Notes: generated by a model from the letters alone, not told the origin. Shown: positions 50,452-60,094, counted from the stretch's first letter. The stretch: 64,000 bases of DNA from Streptomyces sp. VRA16 Mangrove soil (GCF_017377775.1 NZ_JAFVLN010000001.1:868001-932000), one strand, 5' to 3'. Program-made: numbers and translations.

Positions 50452-51410
50452 TTGACGGCGACGGGATTGACGGGCGAGCCCACGGCACCGGTGATCGGCA
50501 GGGGAGCGGCCGTGAGCCAGAAGTCGTACACGCCGTCGGCCGCGCAGTCCACGGCGAGTGCGTCCAGATCCCACATCTCGCCGATGAGCAGGCCGATGTT
50601 GGGGATCGCGACCTGGTGCAGCGGCTGGAAGGCGTGCTCGAACTCGTTCGGCCGGACCTCGAAGCCCCAGGTGTCGGTGGCGATCGCGGCGATCTCGGTG
50701 CCGTGCAGCCAGCCCGCCGTGGTGAACGACAGGCCGGGCGCCGGGCCGCCGGCGTACTCGCCCCAGCCCTCGCGCCGGGCCCGCGCGAGACGGCCGGTGC
50801 GCACCAGCACGATGTCACCGCGGCCGACGGTCACGCCGTGCGCCTCGGCGGTCGCGGTCAGATGCTCCTCGGTGATGGCGAATCCGTCCGCCAACTCGCC
50901 TGCCTCGCCCACGACGTGACCGACGTCGAGGAGGACGCCGCGCCCGGCGACGTAGGGAGCCATGTGCTCGATGCCGGTGACCAGGTCGCCGTCGGAGGTG
51001 ACGACCTGCTCGGACGGACGCCCGTTCCACGCCTTGCCGTGGTCGAAGATGTGGCCGAGCCCGTCCCACTGCGTCGAGCACTGCAACGGCATGGCGATGA
51101 CGTCGTCGGCGCCGCCGAGCCCGTGCGGGAAGCCCTGGTTGCCGAGGGCCGCGTCGGTGCCGGTGTCGAGCATCGTGTGCACCGGGTTGGTCCGGCGCCG
51201 CCAGCCCTTCTGCGGGCCGTCCATGTCGAAGCGTTGCGACAGCGAGAAACTGACGCCCCGTCGCACGAGCGCGGCGCCTTCCCTGCGCTTGGCCTCGTCG
51301 AGGAAATTGAGCGTGCCGAGCACGTCGTCGGCGCCCCAGCGTCCCCAGTTGGAGTACGCCTTGGCTGCGCGGGCGATGGCACCTTCCGGGTCGGTGCGGT
51401 CGAGCGTCAT
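50448..51410 (-). CDS. Cyclase-family (kynurenine-formamidase-like) hydrolase
   Basis: 320 residues from ATG 51410, overlapping the FAH stop. Cyclase family metal region: QWDGLGHIFDHG (H and D ligands) and later LLDVGHVVG with GDIVLVRTGR. Such enzymes are Mn/Zn amidases or lactone hydrolases. In a ring-degradation operon a lactonase or formamidase step fits. Confidence 0.88.
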   Translation of the reverse strand: MTLDRTDPEGAIARAAKAYSNWGRWGADDVLGTLNFLDEAKRREGAALVRRGVSFSLSQRFDMDGPQKGWRRRTNPVHTMLDTGTDAALGNQGFPHGLGGADDVIAMPLQCSTQWDGLGHIFDHGKAWNGRPSEQVVTSDGDLVTGIEHMAPYVAGRGVLLDVGHVVGEAGELADGFAITEEHLTATAEAHGVTVGRGDIVLVRTGRLARARREGWGEYAGGPAPGLSFTTAGWLHGTEIAAIATDTWGFEVRPNEFEHAFQPLHQVAIPNIGLLIGEMWDLDALAVDCAADGVYDFWLTAAPLPITGAVGSPVNPVAVK

Positions 51411-52408
51411 GCGCCGGCCTCCGCGATACACCGGGTGCGCTGGGCGCCGAGCCCGGTGATGGCGGAGTCCATCACGTCGCCGTCACGCAGCAGCCGACCC
51501 CAGTGCATGCCGTTGCCCGCCGGGGAACCGGTCAACACCAGGTCTCCGGGCAGGAGTTGAGCGCTCTGCGAGGCATAGGACACCATGCGGGCGAGGTCGA
51601 AGATCATGTCCTTGGTGGACTCGTCCTGCATGGTCTCGCCGTTCAGCTTGAGCGTGAGCCGCAGGTCGCCGGGGTGCGCGATCGACTCCGTGGGCACGAT
51701 CCACGGGCCGAGCGGCGTGAAACCGGGGGCGTTCTTGCTGCGCAGCCAGTCGGTGCCGATCTGCGGCATGTCGCGGCGGAACACGGTCGCCCGGTCGGTG
51801 AGGTCGTTGGCGATCGTGTACCCGGCGACGTACTCCAGGGCCTCCTCGACGGGCACCCGGTGCGCCGGCCGGCCGATGACCGCCGCCAACTCCAGCTCCC
51901 AGTCCGGCTTCTCGGCCCACGCGGGCAGCACGACATCGTCGTACGGACCGGTGATCGCGCTCGGCAGCCCGATGAACACGTACGGCAGGTCCTCCGCGGC
52001 CCGCCGGTCCATGATCTCGGCGGCTTCCGCCCGGCGCTCCGCCTCCGGGCGTTCGTCCCCCGGAGCCTTGTGCGCCACGTGCAGATCGATCACGTGCTGG
52101 CGGTAGTTGGCGCCGGACTGGAACACCTGGCGCGGTTCGACCGGGGCATGCACCCGGAACTCGGCCAGCGGCCTGCGCTCCGTGGAACCGTCGTCGGCCA
52201 GGGAGCGCAGCCGCGGCAGCACCCCCGGCCAGTCCTCCAGGAGGCGGCGCACGGTCAGCCGCTCGTCATCGAGGGCGGCCCGCAGGTCGACGACGTGCTC
52301 GTCGGGGGTGACGAGGGCGGGGAACGCCGGTCCTTCGGAACCCGACAGGGTCGCGAGGGCGAACGGGCCGGCGAAGGGCGCGGATGCGGGAGCAGGTTTC
52401 ACGGACAT
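51407..52408 (-). CDS. Fumarylacetoacetate-hydrolase-family protein (first gene of operon)
   Basis: 333 residues. FAH core: FQSGANYRQHVIDL, DWELELAAVIGRPAH, GYTIANDLTDR and LTGSPAGNGMHW. CAGGAGGAC stands directly before the ATG. It heads the ten-gene operon and is divergent from the LysR gene over 136 bp. The difference from the second FAH suggests a separate substrate, such as an oxo-alkenoate hydration step. Confidence 0.9.
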   Translation of the reverse strand: MSVKPAPASAPFAGPFALATLSGSEGPAFPALVTPDEHVVDLRAALDDERLTVRRLLEDWPGVLPRLRSLADDGSTERRPLAEFRVHAPVEPRQVFQSGANYRQHVIDLHVAHKAPGDERPEAERRAEAAEIMDRRAAEDLPYVFIGLPSAITGPYDDVVLPAWAEKPDWELELAAVIGRPAHRVPVEEALEYVAGYTIANDLTDRATVFRRDMPQIGTDWLRSKNAPGFTPLGPWIVPTESIAHPGDLRLTLKLNGETMQDESTKDMIFDLARMVSYASQSAQLLPGDLVLTGSPAGNGMHWGRLLRDGDVMDSAITGLGAQRTRCIAEAGA

Positions 52409-52470
52409 GTCCTCCTGATTGCGGTGGGACTAATCTGGACCCGCCACCCGAGATCAGGGAAATAGATTGT

Positions 52471-52489
52471 GTGGATGACCAGCATCCAC
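52471..52489. promoter_or_regulatory. Inverted repeat, candidate LysR-type binding site
   Basis: GTGGATG-ACCAG-CATCCAC is a perfect 7-5-7 repeat, 63 bp upstream of the FAH start and 56 bp before the LysR start, inside the 136-bp divergent region. The location is where LysR regulators bind to control both directions. Confidence 0.6.
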
Positions 52490-52544
52490 TGAGCAGATTT
52501 CACCTGGTCAGCGTCGTGCGACGCCGTACAGCAAGGGAAACTCC

Positions 52545-53462
52545 GTGAACCTGGCTCGCCTGGATCTCAACCTCGTCGTCGCCCTGCGCGCCCTGCTGGA
52601 GGAGCGCAACGTCACGCGTGCCGGGCAGCGCGTCGGACTGAGCCAGCCCGCCATGAGCGCCGCGCTGTCCCGGCTGCGCCGCCACTTCGACGACGATCTG
52701 TTGGCCCGCGTCGGCGGCCACTACGAACTGACCGCCCTCGGCCAGGTCCTCCTCGACCGCACTTCCACCGCCTACGACGTCCTCGAACGCCTCTTCTCCA
52801 GCCAGGCCGAGTTCGACCCGGCCGAGGAGAGCCGGGAGTTCAAGCTGGTGGCCTCCGACTACGCCGTCTCCGTGTTCGGCACCGAACTCGCCCGTGTCGT
52901 GCACGAGGAGGCCCCCGGCGTCCGGCTGCGGTTCGCACAGACTCCGCCCACCGTGGTCGACGACACCGCCACCCTGCTCAGTGCCGTCGACGGACTGCTC
53001 ATGCCGCACGGCGTGATCAACGGCTTCCCCGCCACCGATCTCTACGAGGACCGATGGGTCTTCGTGGTCGCCGACGACCACCCCACCGTCGAGGACCGGC
53101 TCACCCGGCAGGACCTCGCCGACCTCCCGTGGGTCACCTACCAGCGGATCTACGACGCACCGGCCGTGCGGCAGCTCGGCATGCTCGGCGTGGAACCGCG
53201 CGTGGAGGTGTCCGTCGACAGCTTCCAGCTGCTGCCGCAGCTGGTGGCCGGCACCCGGCGCATCGCCCTGGTCCAGGCGCGCCTCGCCCGCCTGCTCGCG
53301 CCGATCGCCCCGGTCCGGATCGTGGAACCTCCCTACGAGGCCGTGCCGCTGCAGGAGGCCCTGTGGTGGCATCCGGTGCACACGCACGACGCCGCGCACA
53401 TCTGGCTGCGGGAGACGGCGGCGCGGGTGGGCGCGCGGCTCTCGCCGGTGCACGACGGATGA
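52545..53462 (+). CDS. LysR-family transcriptional regulator
   Basis: 305 residues. The helix-turn-helix is LDLNLVVALRALLEERNVTR then SQPAMSAALSRLRRHFDDDL, of the NodD/NahR branch. The C-terminal periplasmic-binding fold should bind the pathway inducer. It starts at GTG 52545. Divergence from the ten-gene operon makes it the likely inducer-dependent activator. Confidence 0.92.
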   Translation: MNLARLDLNLVVALRALLEERNVTRAGQRVGLSQPAMSAALSRLRRHFDDDLLARVGGHYELTALGQVLLDRTSTAYDVLERLFSSQAEFDPAEESREFKLVASDYAVSVFGTELARVVHEEAPGVRLRFAQTPPTVVDDTATLLSAVDGLLMPHGVINGFPATDLYEDRWVFVVADDHPTVEDRLTRQDLADLPWVTYQRIYDAPAVRQLGMLGVEPRVEVSVDSFQLLPQLVAGTRRIALVQARLARLLAPIAPVRIVEPPYEAVPLQEALWWHPVHTHDAAHIWLRETAARVGARLSPVHDG

Positions 53463-54101
53463 TCCGCGAACGGACCCGGTGACGTTCCCGGCAACGTCCT
53501 GGCCCAAGGGCGCCACGCGATAAGGCCATCTCATGGCACTGACCGGCTCAGCGACCGGGCCCCGCCCCCCCACGCCTCTCGACGCCGGGCCGGTCCCGGC
53601 CGCTTCGACCTCACGCAGGAGCCCCTCGGAGCAGGTCGACCACGGCGTGGCGGCGTGGGCAGCCATCAGTGCGTCGGCGGCATGTCTCCTCCCCATGTCT
53701 CCCCCCATGTCTCCCGCCTCGAAGCCGCGTGTTCGCTGACGGTTCCTGTCCGTCGGGTCGAGCACCCGGAACTCCTGGACCCGCCAGGGCGCCACCTGGC
53801 CAACCCTCTGGGCCTCCCTGCGTCCCTCCCCGTGCACATTCCGCTCGGCGAGCTGACGGCAGTCACCGATCGCGCGCGTGGTGGCGGCATCCACGCCATG
53901 GATCAACGGCATCCGCACTCGCGATGACACAAGGGATTCCGTCGCGGCCGAGTCCACCGCACAGTGGCGCATACGTCATCCGCCAGTACGACGTGACGGC
54001 GCACACCCGGCCCTACCAGGCCACCGTCATACCTTCATGCCGCCGAACCGCACGGCACTGGCCATGGCGCTCACACCTTCACCCTCCGAGAGGACTTCAC
54101 C
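53463..54101. other. 639-bp region without a supported gene
   Basis: No frame has both a good start and family likeness. Three 12-13-bp copies of CATGTCTCC plus a C-run lie at 53681-53718. Frames around 53741-53930 (PVRRVEHPELLDPPG) look partly coding but match nothing I know and may be debris of a lost gene. GAGAGGA near 54088 is the ribosome-binding site of the next gene. Confidence 0.5.
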
Positions 54102-54878
54102 ATGCCCGGTTTCCGGTCGGACACGCTGCGGCGAGCCGTCGCTCTCGCCCCGGCCCACCGTTTCCAGTCCGCCGCGCCGAGTATCGTGCGGGTCGCCGCC
54201 GGCGCCGTCACGGCGGTTCACGGCATCGACAAACTTGTCGACGGACCAGCCGGATTCGGCGTGTTCCTGAGCAGTTTGAGTGTCCCCGCGCCGACGGCGA
54301 CGGGGTGGGCGGTGGCGATCGGGGAGACCCTCGGCGGGCTGCTGCTCGTTCTCGGACTGCTCTCGCGGTTGACGGCGCTGCTCCTGACCGCGCATCTGTG
54401 CGTGGCGATCGCACTGGTCAACGCGGACACCGGCTTCCTGACGCCCCAGCAGGGCCCGGCGGGCGGGGCGGGCGCGGAGTTCCCGCTGATGATGGTGGCG
54501 GCGTTCCTCGTCGTCCTGCTGGCTGGACCGGGGCCCCTCGCGCTCGACCGCCCCTTCGGTATCGAACTCCCGCCACCGGCTGGTCACAAGGCCGCCGTCG
54601 CCACGCGTCCTTGCGCGGTCCGCGCGTCCGTCGTGAGCGGTGTGATCGGGGGCGTCATCGGCGCGGCGATGAGCGCCCTGGCCAACTACCTGGTGGTCGG
54701 GGTCCCTTCCACCGCTGGGGCGAACGCGGCCAACCATGCGGTCTCGGGGCTGATCAGCGGATTCTTCGCCGGGTTCTTCGGGCTGCTGATGCACCAGCGC
54801 AAGCACGGCCCCGCGACCGGGCCTGCCGCCGCGGGGGCCCCGCCGGTGCCCGCGACCGCGCCGACAGCCGAATTCTGA
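54102..54878 (+). CDS. DoxX-family membrane protein with C-terminal extension
   Basis: 258 residues. The DoxX part (about 25-150) has four membrane segments and AAGAVTAVHGIDKLVDGPAG, GWAVAIGETLGGLLLVLGLL. A C-terminal pair of glycine-rich segments (VVSGVIGGVIGAAMSALANY, LISGFFAGFFGLLMH) is unusual for DoxX. DoxX proteins are quinone- or thiol-linked membrane proteins. GAGAGGA precedes the ATG. It stands 48 bp before the MBL hydrolase gene and may share its transcript. Confidence 0.85.
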   Translation: MPGFRSDTLRRAVALAPAHRFQSAAPSIVRVAAGAVTAVHGIDKLVDGPAGFGVFLSSLSVPAPTATGWAVAIGETLGGLLLVLGLLSRLTALLLTAHLCVAIALVNADTGFLTPQQGPAGGAGAEFPLMMVAAFLVVLLAGPGPLALDRPFGIELPPPAGHKAAVATRPCAVRASVVSGVIGGVIGAAMSALANYLVVGVPSTAGANAANHAVSGLISGFFAGFFGLLMHQRKHGPATGPAAAGAPPVPATAPTAEF

Positions 54879-54926
54879 CGTGCCATCAAAGGTTGCTCAG
54901 CACTCAACACTTCAGAGGATCCATCT

Positions 54927-56099
54927 GTGTGCCATGTCCTTGACCAAGCCATCCGGCAGTCCCTCCCCCCGGCGGGCCCCGGCCGCCGCCGCTTCCTGAA
55001 GTCCCTGGGCGCGGCCACGGCGGCCGGCGGGCTACTGGCCGTGGGGTCGTCCGGCGCGGCCACAGCCGCCCGCCGCCACCGCACCCGCCTCGTGCTGCTG
55101 GGCACCGCCGGCGGTCCCGCCTGGCTCGACGGCGCACGGTGCGGCGTGTCGAGCGCGGTCGTGTACGGGGACCGGGTGTACCTCGTCGACCTGGGACACG
55201 GCGCCATGCACCGGCTGGTGCAGAGCGGGCTCGGACCGGGCGACGGACTGGGATCCGCCCTGTCGACGGTGCGCGGCATCTTCCTGACCCACCTGCACAG
55301 CGACCATGTCGCCGACTGGCCCGCGATGTACGCGACCGGACCCACGAACATCGTCGGCCGCGGCCCCGAGCCGATCCAGGTCTTCGGCCCCGGCGACCGC
55401 GGCGTGCTGCCCGCCATGTTCCCTCCGGGACGGCCCGAGCCCGCCGTCTTCAATCCGGAGCGGCCCACACCGGGTATCACCGCCATGACCGGCTACCTGG
55501 GCCAGGCGTTCGCCACCGACTTCAACACACGTGTTCGGGAGAGCGGTTTCACCAGCCCCGATGACCTGTTCTCGGTACGCGACATCGATCTTGACGGCGT
55601 ATGGACCGTGGATCAGGCCGGCAGGCCGCCGCGTCTGCGCTCATCCCTGCGCGTCTGGGAGGACGACGACGTCCGCGTCACCGCCACGCTCGTCGATCAC
55701 GCCCCGACCGCCCCGGCGTTCGCGTTCCGCTTCGACACCCCCGACGGCTCGATCGTCTTCTCCGGCGACACCTGCGTCAGCGACAACCTGATCGATCTGG
55801 CGCGGGACACCGACGTGTTGGTGCACGAGGTGATCGACCCGCAGTTCGTGGACCAACTCACGGCAGCTCTGCCCGAGGCCCAGCGTGACGCGATACGGGA
55901 GCACCTCCTCACCAGCCACACCGCGATCGAACAAGTGGGCCGTGACGTCGCGGAACCGGCGGGAGCCAGGCACCTGGTCCTGAACCACCTGGTCCCCGCG
56001 GCGAATCCCGCCCGCCGCTGGAGAGGCGCGCAGCGCGGCTACTCCGGCAAGCTCGTCGTGGGCGAGGATCTGCTCACCCTCGGTGTCGGGCAGGCGTGA
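54927..56099 (+). CDS. Tat-exported MBL-fold hydrolase, RNase Z/arylsulfatase-like
   Basis: 390 residues from GTG 54927. The twin-arginine signal GRRRFLKSLGAATAAGGLLA is cleaved near ATAAR. Metal motifs: THLHSDHVADW, SGDTCVSDN (Asp), and C-terminal NHLVPA; VHEVIDPQF is as in the RNase Z/ElaC branch. Exported forms are usually arylsulfatase or lactonase-like enzymes, not tRNA processors. Substrate unknown. Confidence 0.88.
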   Translation: MCHVLDQAIRQSLPPAGPGRRRFLKSLGAATAAGGLLAVGSSGAATAARRHRTRLVLLGTAGGPAWLDGARCGVSSAVVYGDRVYLVDLGHGAMHRLVQSGLGPGDGLGSALSTVRGIFLTHLHSDHVADWPAMYATGPTNIVGRGPEPIQVFGPGDRGVLPAMFPPGRPEPAVFNPERPTPGITAMTGYLGQAFATDFNTRVRESGFTSPDDLFSVRDIDLDGVWTVDQAGRPPRLRSSLRVWEDDDVRVTATLVDHAPTAPAFAFRFDTPDGSIVFSGDTCVSDNLIDLARDTDVLVHEVIDPQFVDQLTAALPEAQRDAIREHLLTSHTAIEQVGRDVAEPAGARHLVLNHLVPAANPARRWRGAQRGYSGKLVVGEDLLTLGVGQA

Positions 56100-56582
56100 T
56101 CGTGAACCCGTGGTCGTAAGACGAACGAGACGGGGCCCGGCGGTACCCGGACGTGTCGCAGCCGCCGGACTGCCCAGGCCAAGAGAGGCTTTTGCCGGCG
56201 ACCCAGTGCTCGCTCGGGCGGCTGTGGATGGCGCGGTAGCGGGGGAGCAGGAGGGCGCAATGGGGGGGAAGCTGGGGGAGTCGGGGCCGGGGACCGTGTG
56301 CTCGGCTCCGTCGGTGTCCTGGTGCCGGATCCGGTACCAGGCTCGTAGGAGCCTCGCTCCATGTGCCCGCGCTCAAGCTGCGGGCTCATGGATGACGAGC
56401 CCCAACCGGGCATGGCGGTACGCGATCCGTACGCGTACCGGTGGGTCCGTGGTCGAGGAGACAGCGCGGTTCTACTTCGGTGCCGGCGCGTGACATCCGA
56501 ACGAGCGCCATGACGTCGGAAGGACCGCTGACGACGGTGTATCGATGGGAGAACGCCGAACGCGTCGGCGTTGAGCGTGAGT
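56100..56582. other. 483-bp region without a supported gene
   Basis: Lies between the convergent MBL and serine-hydrolase genes. Several medium frames occur on both strands, none with a ribosome-binding site or a recognisable domain. I see no strong hairpin. Confidence 0.5.
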
Positions 56583-57983
56583 TCAGGGTGTCCGCTCGTA
56601 GAGCGTTCCGACCCGGACCAGCGTGGGGCGGCCGTCCGCGCCCGGGTCGTAGAACCGCACGGCCGCGAAAGTCCCTGGGGCGCCGAGGTTCATGGAAAAC
56701 CGGCGCTGCTCGCTGTCGATGCAGACGAGCGGCAGGGCCTGACTGTCACCCGGCGTGCGGCCATTCAGCCGTTCCCACGCGGCCAGTTCGGGCGCGGGCG
56801 TCATCCGCAGGTGCAGCCGCCCGTCGTGCACGTCGACGGAAACCTGGCCGTTGGGTGATCGGTAGACCCCGGTGAACTGCTCGTTGTCGACCTCGACCGT
56901 GGGCTCCGGCGCGTATGAGGGAGCGGGACTGCGTACGTCGAAACACTCCCTGAGCAGACGCTCACACAGCGCGGAGTACAGCTGAAACCCGGTCGTGCTG
57001 TTCGTGAGTACCGCCAGGACGGCCTGCTGCTTCGGAAGCACATACAGGGTCGAGTGCATGCCGAGGTTGGCGCCGCCGTGCGCCAGCACCGGGTCGTCGC
57101 CCTCGCGGACGATGGCCCAGCCGAGCCCGTAGTTCACGTACATGGGGAAGCAGCCCCAGAAGTCGTCGAACTGGGGTTCGCGCATCTCGTGAAGTGCCCG
57201 GGGGGACAGGAGCCGGCGTCCGTCGGGAGCCGTGCCGTCGATGTGCAGCCGCCCGAAACCGATCAGGGCGTCGATGTCGAGCCACAAGCGGGAGCCGGCC
57301 GGGCCGACCTCGGGCCAGGCGCGCAGGCGGGTGACCGGTGAGGCGCTTCCGTTGGCGGGGTCGACGGTGTGTCCCACGGCGGTTGATCGCAGGAGGAGTT
57401 CTTCGGCGTCGGCGGTTGCGTTGAGGCCGAGGGGCTGCAGGACGCGGGTGCTCAGGGCGGTGTCGTAGCTCTCGCCGGTGATCACTTCGATGATCCGGCC
57501 GAGGGTGCTCATTCCCATGTTGCTGTAGGACCACCGCTCGCCGGGGATCCCTGTGACCGGCAGGGCGTGAAGCTCTCGTACCAACCGTTCGAGCACGTCA
57601 TCGCCCGGGGCCAGGTTTGGCATGTAGTCGCCGGGCAGACCGGATGAGTGGTTCAGCAGCATGCGTACGGTGATGGCTGCGGACCGCCCGGAACGCGCAA
57701 GCTGGAAGTCGGGCAAGTAGTCCCGTACGGGCGCGTCGAGCTTGAGCAGACCCTCGTCGACGAGCGTCATCGCCAGGGACGCCGTGAACACCTTGGTGAC
57801 GGACCCGGCGGCGAACAGCGTATGGGGCAGCACGGGAGCACCGGTCGCCACGTTGACCGTCCCGGTCTGGGCCCTGACGAGTGTGCCCTCGTGCCACAGG
57901 GCCGCTGACGCGCCTGCCACGTTGAATTCCTCGGCCAGGTCCGCAAGCCGACGGGTGAGCTCCTGCGACGTCATCATGGCCAC
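56583..57983 (-). CDS. Serine beta-lactamase-fold hydrolase (class C/esterase type)
   Basis: 466 residues. Catalytic S61-x-x-K64 (GSVTKVF) and the Tyr motif YSN (RWSYSNMGM) identify the beta-lactamase/DD-peptidase fold; a HGG motif is in LAHGGANLG. A C-terminal lipocalin-like domain (FTGVYRSPNGQVSVDVHDGR) follows. There is no signal peptide, so it is cytosolic, as in EstB/D-aminopeptidase types. GTG 57983 and ATG 57977 are both possible starts; neither has a ribosome-binding site. A paralogue lies at 61746. Confidence 0.88.
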   Translation of the reverse strand: MAMMTSQELTRRLADLAEEFNVAGASAALWHEGTLVRAQTGTVNVATGAPVLPHTLFAAGSVTKVFTASLAMTLVDEGLLKLDAPVRDYLPDFQLARSGRSAAITVRMLLNHSSGLPGDYMPNLAPGDDVLERLVRELHALPVTGIPGERWSYSNMGMSTLGRIIEVITGESYDTALSTRVLQPLGLNATADAEELLLRSTAVGHTVDPANGSASPVTRLRAWPEVGPAGSRLWLDIDALIGFGRLHIDGTAPDGRRLLSPRALHEMREPQFDDFWGCFPMYVNYGLGWAIVREGDDPVLAHGGANLGMHSTLYVLPKQQAVLAVLTNSTTGFQLYSALCERLLRECFDVRSPAPSYAPEPTVEVDNEQFTGVYRSPNGQVSVDVHDGRLHLRMTPAPELAAWERLNGRTPGDSQALPLVCIDSEQRRFSMNLGAPGTFAAVRFYDPGADGRPTLVRVGTLYERTP

Positions 57984-58077
57984 AAAGGTAGGTGAGCGGG
58001 CGATCAGTCACACGCGACAGTGGTCGCCTGTTCAGCGATGACCGTTTGACGGATGTCGAGGCATGTCGTGCCGTGGC

Positions 58078-59358
58078 TCACACGAGACCCAGGAGCCGGG
58101 AGACCTTGATGCCCAGGTGGAGGATGAGGCGGTGCTGCCCGTCGGAGAGGTCGAGTTCCGTGACCTCTTCGATGCGGCGGACGCGGTGGTACACGCTGGC
58201 GCGGTGCAGTCCGAGCTCGTCGGCCGTCGCCCGGGCGTCACCCGCCCTGTCCAGGTACAGCTCGGCCGTGGTGAAGAGCTGAGGGTCGGCCTCGAGCAGG
58301 CGGCGTACCGCAGGATGCACTCCGTGAGCGCCAAGCTGGTCGATGGGCTGGCCGGCGAGCAGCGCATAGATGCCCAGTGCCTCGTGGGCGACCAGCGGGG
58401 CGAACGAGGGGACGACCTCCGCAACGCGCAACGCGTCGAGCGCCTGGGTGTACGACGTCACGGCGTCGTGGAGGCGGTGGGCCGGGCTGCCCGTGGCGAC
58501 ATGGACATCACGCCACTTCGCGCTGCGGCCCAGTCGTTCCAAGGAGGCCGCCCTGATGGCTGCCGGCAACTCCGGCGAGCGTCGCAGCGCCGCGGTCGGC
58601 GTGACCAGGACCGCGTGATCCGGCCGGACCAGGCGCAAGCGCCCTCGATCGCCAAGGCGGGCGGAGGCCGTGTTCACCGCGGCCTGGAGAGCTATCCGGT
58701 CGTCCTCGTCGACACTGGCCGCGTCGGCGGGCAGCGGGCGCGCCACAACGACGGTGACATCGCCGCGCAGCGCGAACAGGCCCTCCTCGACCAGCCTGGC
58801 CGAGGCCATGCCCCTGACCTTTGCGTCGTCCGAGAGCAGGTCGCGGACCAGCTCGCCCTCCCGAGCCGTGCGCAGGTGGGAGACAACGCGCTCGCGGAAG
58901 CAGATGGCGCCCGCGTCAGCGGCCGCCGCCGACGCCAGCTCTAGCTGCGCCTCGGTAAGTGAGCCCTCTGCGTCGAACAGCCACAGGTAGCCGAAGCGCA
59001 CGTCCTGATACACGACGGGCACCGCCACCCGGGGCAGGATCCCGAGATCATTGTCAGCCGGGAGCCGCACCGGTCCGGTCGCGCGCCCCAGACGCTGGCG
59101 GCGCAGCCACGCCAGAGCCTCGGGCGGGGCCTCACGTCTGAGGATGACACGTGCGCGCCATGCGTCGCCCTCGTCGGCGTGTGTGCTGTAGGCCAGCAAC
59201 CTGAAGTCGAGGTCGTCCACGGCGACCGCGCGCCCGAGGCGATGCGCGAGCGCCTCCACCACGCGCTGAAGCTCTTCGAGCACACCACTCACCACCCTGC
59301 CGCAGACCTGTACCCGTCCGGTCACGGCTCCCGCCGACGCCTCGCCCAGTCGTACCAC
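58078..59358 (-). CDS. PucR-family transcriptional regulator
   Basis: 426 residues. A GAF-like N-terminal part (DLDFRLLAYSTHADEGD, VAVPVVYQDVRFGYLWL), a GGDEF-like middle and the C-terminal PucR helix-turn-helix: LYLDRAGDARATADELGLHR then ASVYHRVRRIEEVT. PucR proteins control purine, proline or amino-acid catabolism. The start is uncertain; GTGs about 20 codons downstream are possible. Proximity to RidA and the DadA-like gene suggests it regulates them. Confidence 0.9.
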   Translation of the reverse strand: MVRLGEASAGAVTGRVQVCGRVVSGVLEELQRVVEALAHRLGRAVAVDDLDFRLLAYSTHADEGDAWRARVILRREAPPEALAWLRRQRLGRATGPVRLPADNDLGILPRVAVPVVYQDVRFGYLWLFDAEGSLTEAQLELASAAAADAGAICFRERVVSHLRTAREGELVRDLLSDDAKVRGMASARLVEEGLFALRGDVTVVVARPLPADAASVDEDDRIALQAAVNTASARLGDRGRLRLVRPDHAVLVTPTAALRRSPELPAAIRAASLERLGRSAKWRDVHVATGSPAHRLHDAVTSYTQALDALRVAEVVPSFAPLVAHEALGIYALLAGQPIDQLGAHGVHPAVRRLLEADPQLFTTAELYLDRAGDARATADELGLHRASVYHRVRRIEEVTELDLSDGQHRLILHLGIKVSRLLGLV

Positions 59359-59749
59359 GGCATGCGACGCCAGTCACATGGTGGGGCATCCCGAAGCGAC
59401 AGCTGACGCGTGCAGTGATGTGCGGGCGCCACACCTGGTCTCCGCTCTGGGCGATGGCGATGGCGATGGCGATGGCGATGGCGATGGCGACGGGACCGGC
59501 GCCGACTGCTCTTGCCTGTGTGGGGCCGTACGACAGCTGTAGCAGCGTCGATGCCCAGAACGCAACGCCGGCCACATGCCTGGCAGCACGCTCTGCGCGA
59601 GTCTTGTGGGGTCCGGCGTCCGGCACCGTGCCTGCTCGGCGCGGTCCGCGATGTCGTCGCCGGGCACACGACGGTCCGACCTGGAGGCTCCCATGCGCGC
59701 ATCGCCGACGACATCACCACTGGGCCCGCTCGTTGAGGGCCTCGGGCCG
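59359..59749. other. 391-bp region with a hexanucleotide repeat and possible membrane-protein remnant
   Basis: Holds the GCGATG repeat (59451-59492). On the minus strand a frame across it reads HVAGVAFWASTLLQLSYGPT, then GPVAIAIAIA, which looks like a membrane segment. The frame lacks a start signal and continues into unrelated sequence, so I treat it as a possible remnant. Confidence 0.4.
59451..59492. repeat. GCGATG microsatellite
   Basis: Six perfect GCGATG copies and a seventh GCGACG. It would encode Ala-Met or Ala-Ile dipeptide runs, but no gene is supported. Confidence 0.95.
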
Positions 59750-60094
59750 TCAGCGACGGCGGGCCCAGGCTTCTAGCTCGACCAGGGCGCCGAACGGCAG
59801 TTGGTGTACCGCCACGCACGTACGGGCCGGGGGTTCGGAGCTGAAGACCGCGTTGTACCGCTCGTTGAAGACGGTGAAGTCGTCCATCGTGGTCAGGTAG
59901 ATGTTGACCTTGACCACGTCGGAGCGCGTCAGTCCGGCCGCGTCCAGCACGGACAGCAGGTTGGCCAGGGCCTGTTCCGTCTGCTCGGCGGCGCCACCGT
60001 CCACCAGGCGGCCGTCGAGCAGACCGATCTGTCCGGAGATCGCGACAAGGTCGCCGGCATCCACGCTCGGACGGAAGTGCGGAAAAGAGCTCAT
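59750..60094 (-). CDS. RidA/YjgF-family imine deaminase
   Basis: 114 residues. The family pattern is clear: GDLVAISGQIGLLDGRLV, QTEQALANLLSVLDAAGL, VVKVNIYLTTMDDF and the active-site Arg in PARTCVAVHQLP with Glu in ALVELEAWA. RidA hydrolyses reactive 2-imino acids. The DadA-like flavoenzyme, divergent on the other side, should make such imines, so the pair is functionally sensible. Confidence 0.93.
   Translation of the reverse strand: MSSFPHFRPSVDAGDLVAISGQIGLLDGRLVDGGAAEQTEQALANLLSVLDAAGLTRSDVVKVNIYLTTMDDFTVFNERYNAVFSSEPPARTCVAVHQLPFGALVELEAWARRR

Noticed and set aside
53655..53927. Small plus-strand protein of 90 codons
   Set aside because: No ribosome-binding site or recognisable domain; left as possible debris.
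56083..56493. 136-codon frame after the MBL gene
   Set aside because: Overlaps the end of the MBL gene and lacks likeness to any family.
59415..59900. Plus-strand gene with Ala-Met repeats
   Set aside because: It is the translated GCGATG microsatellite and overlaps the conserved RidA gene; no start signal.
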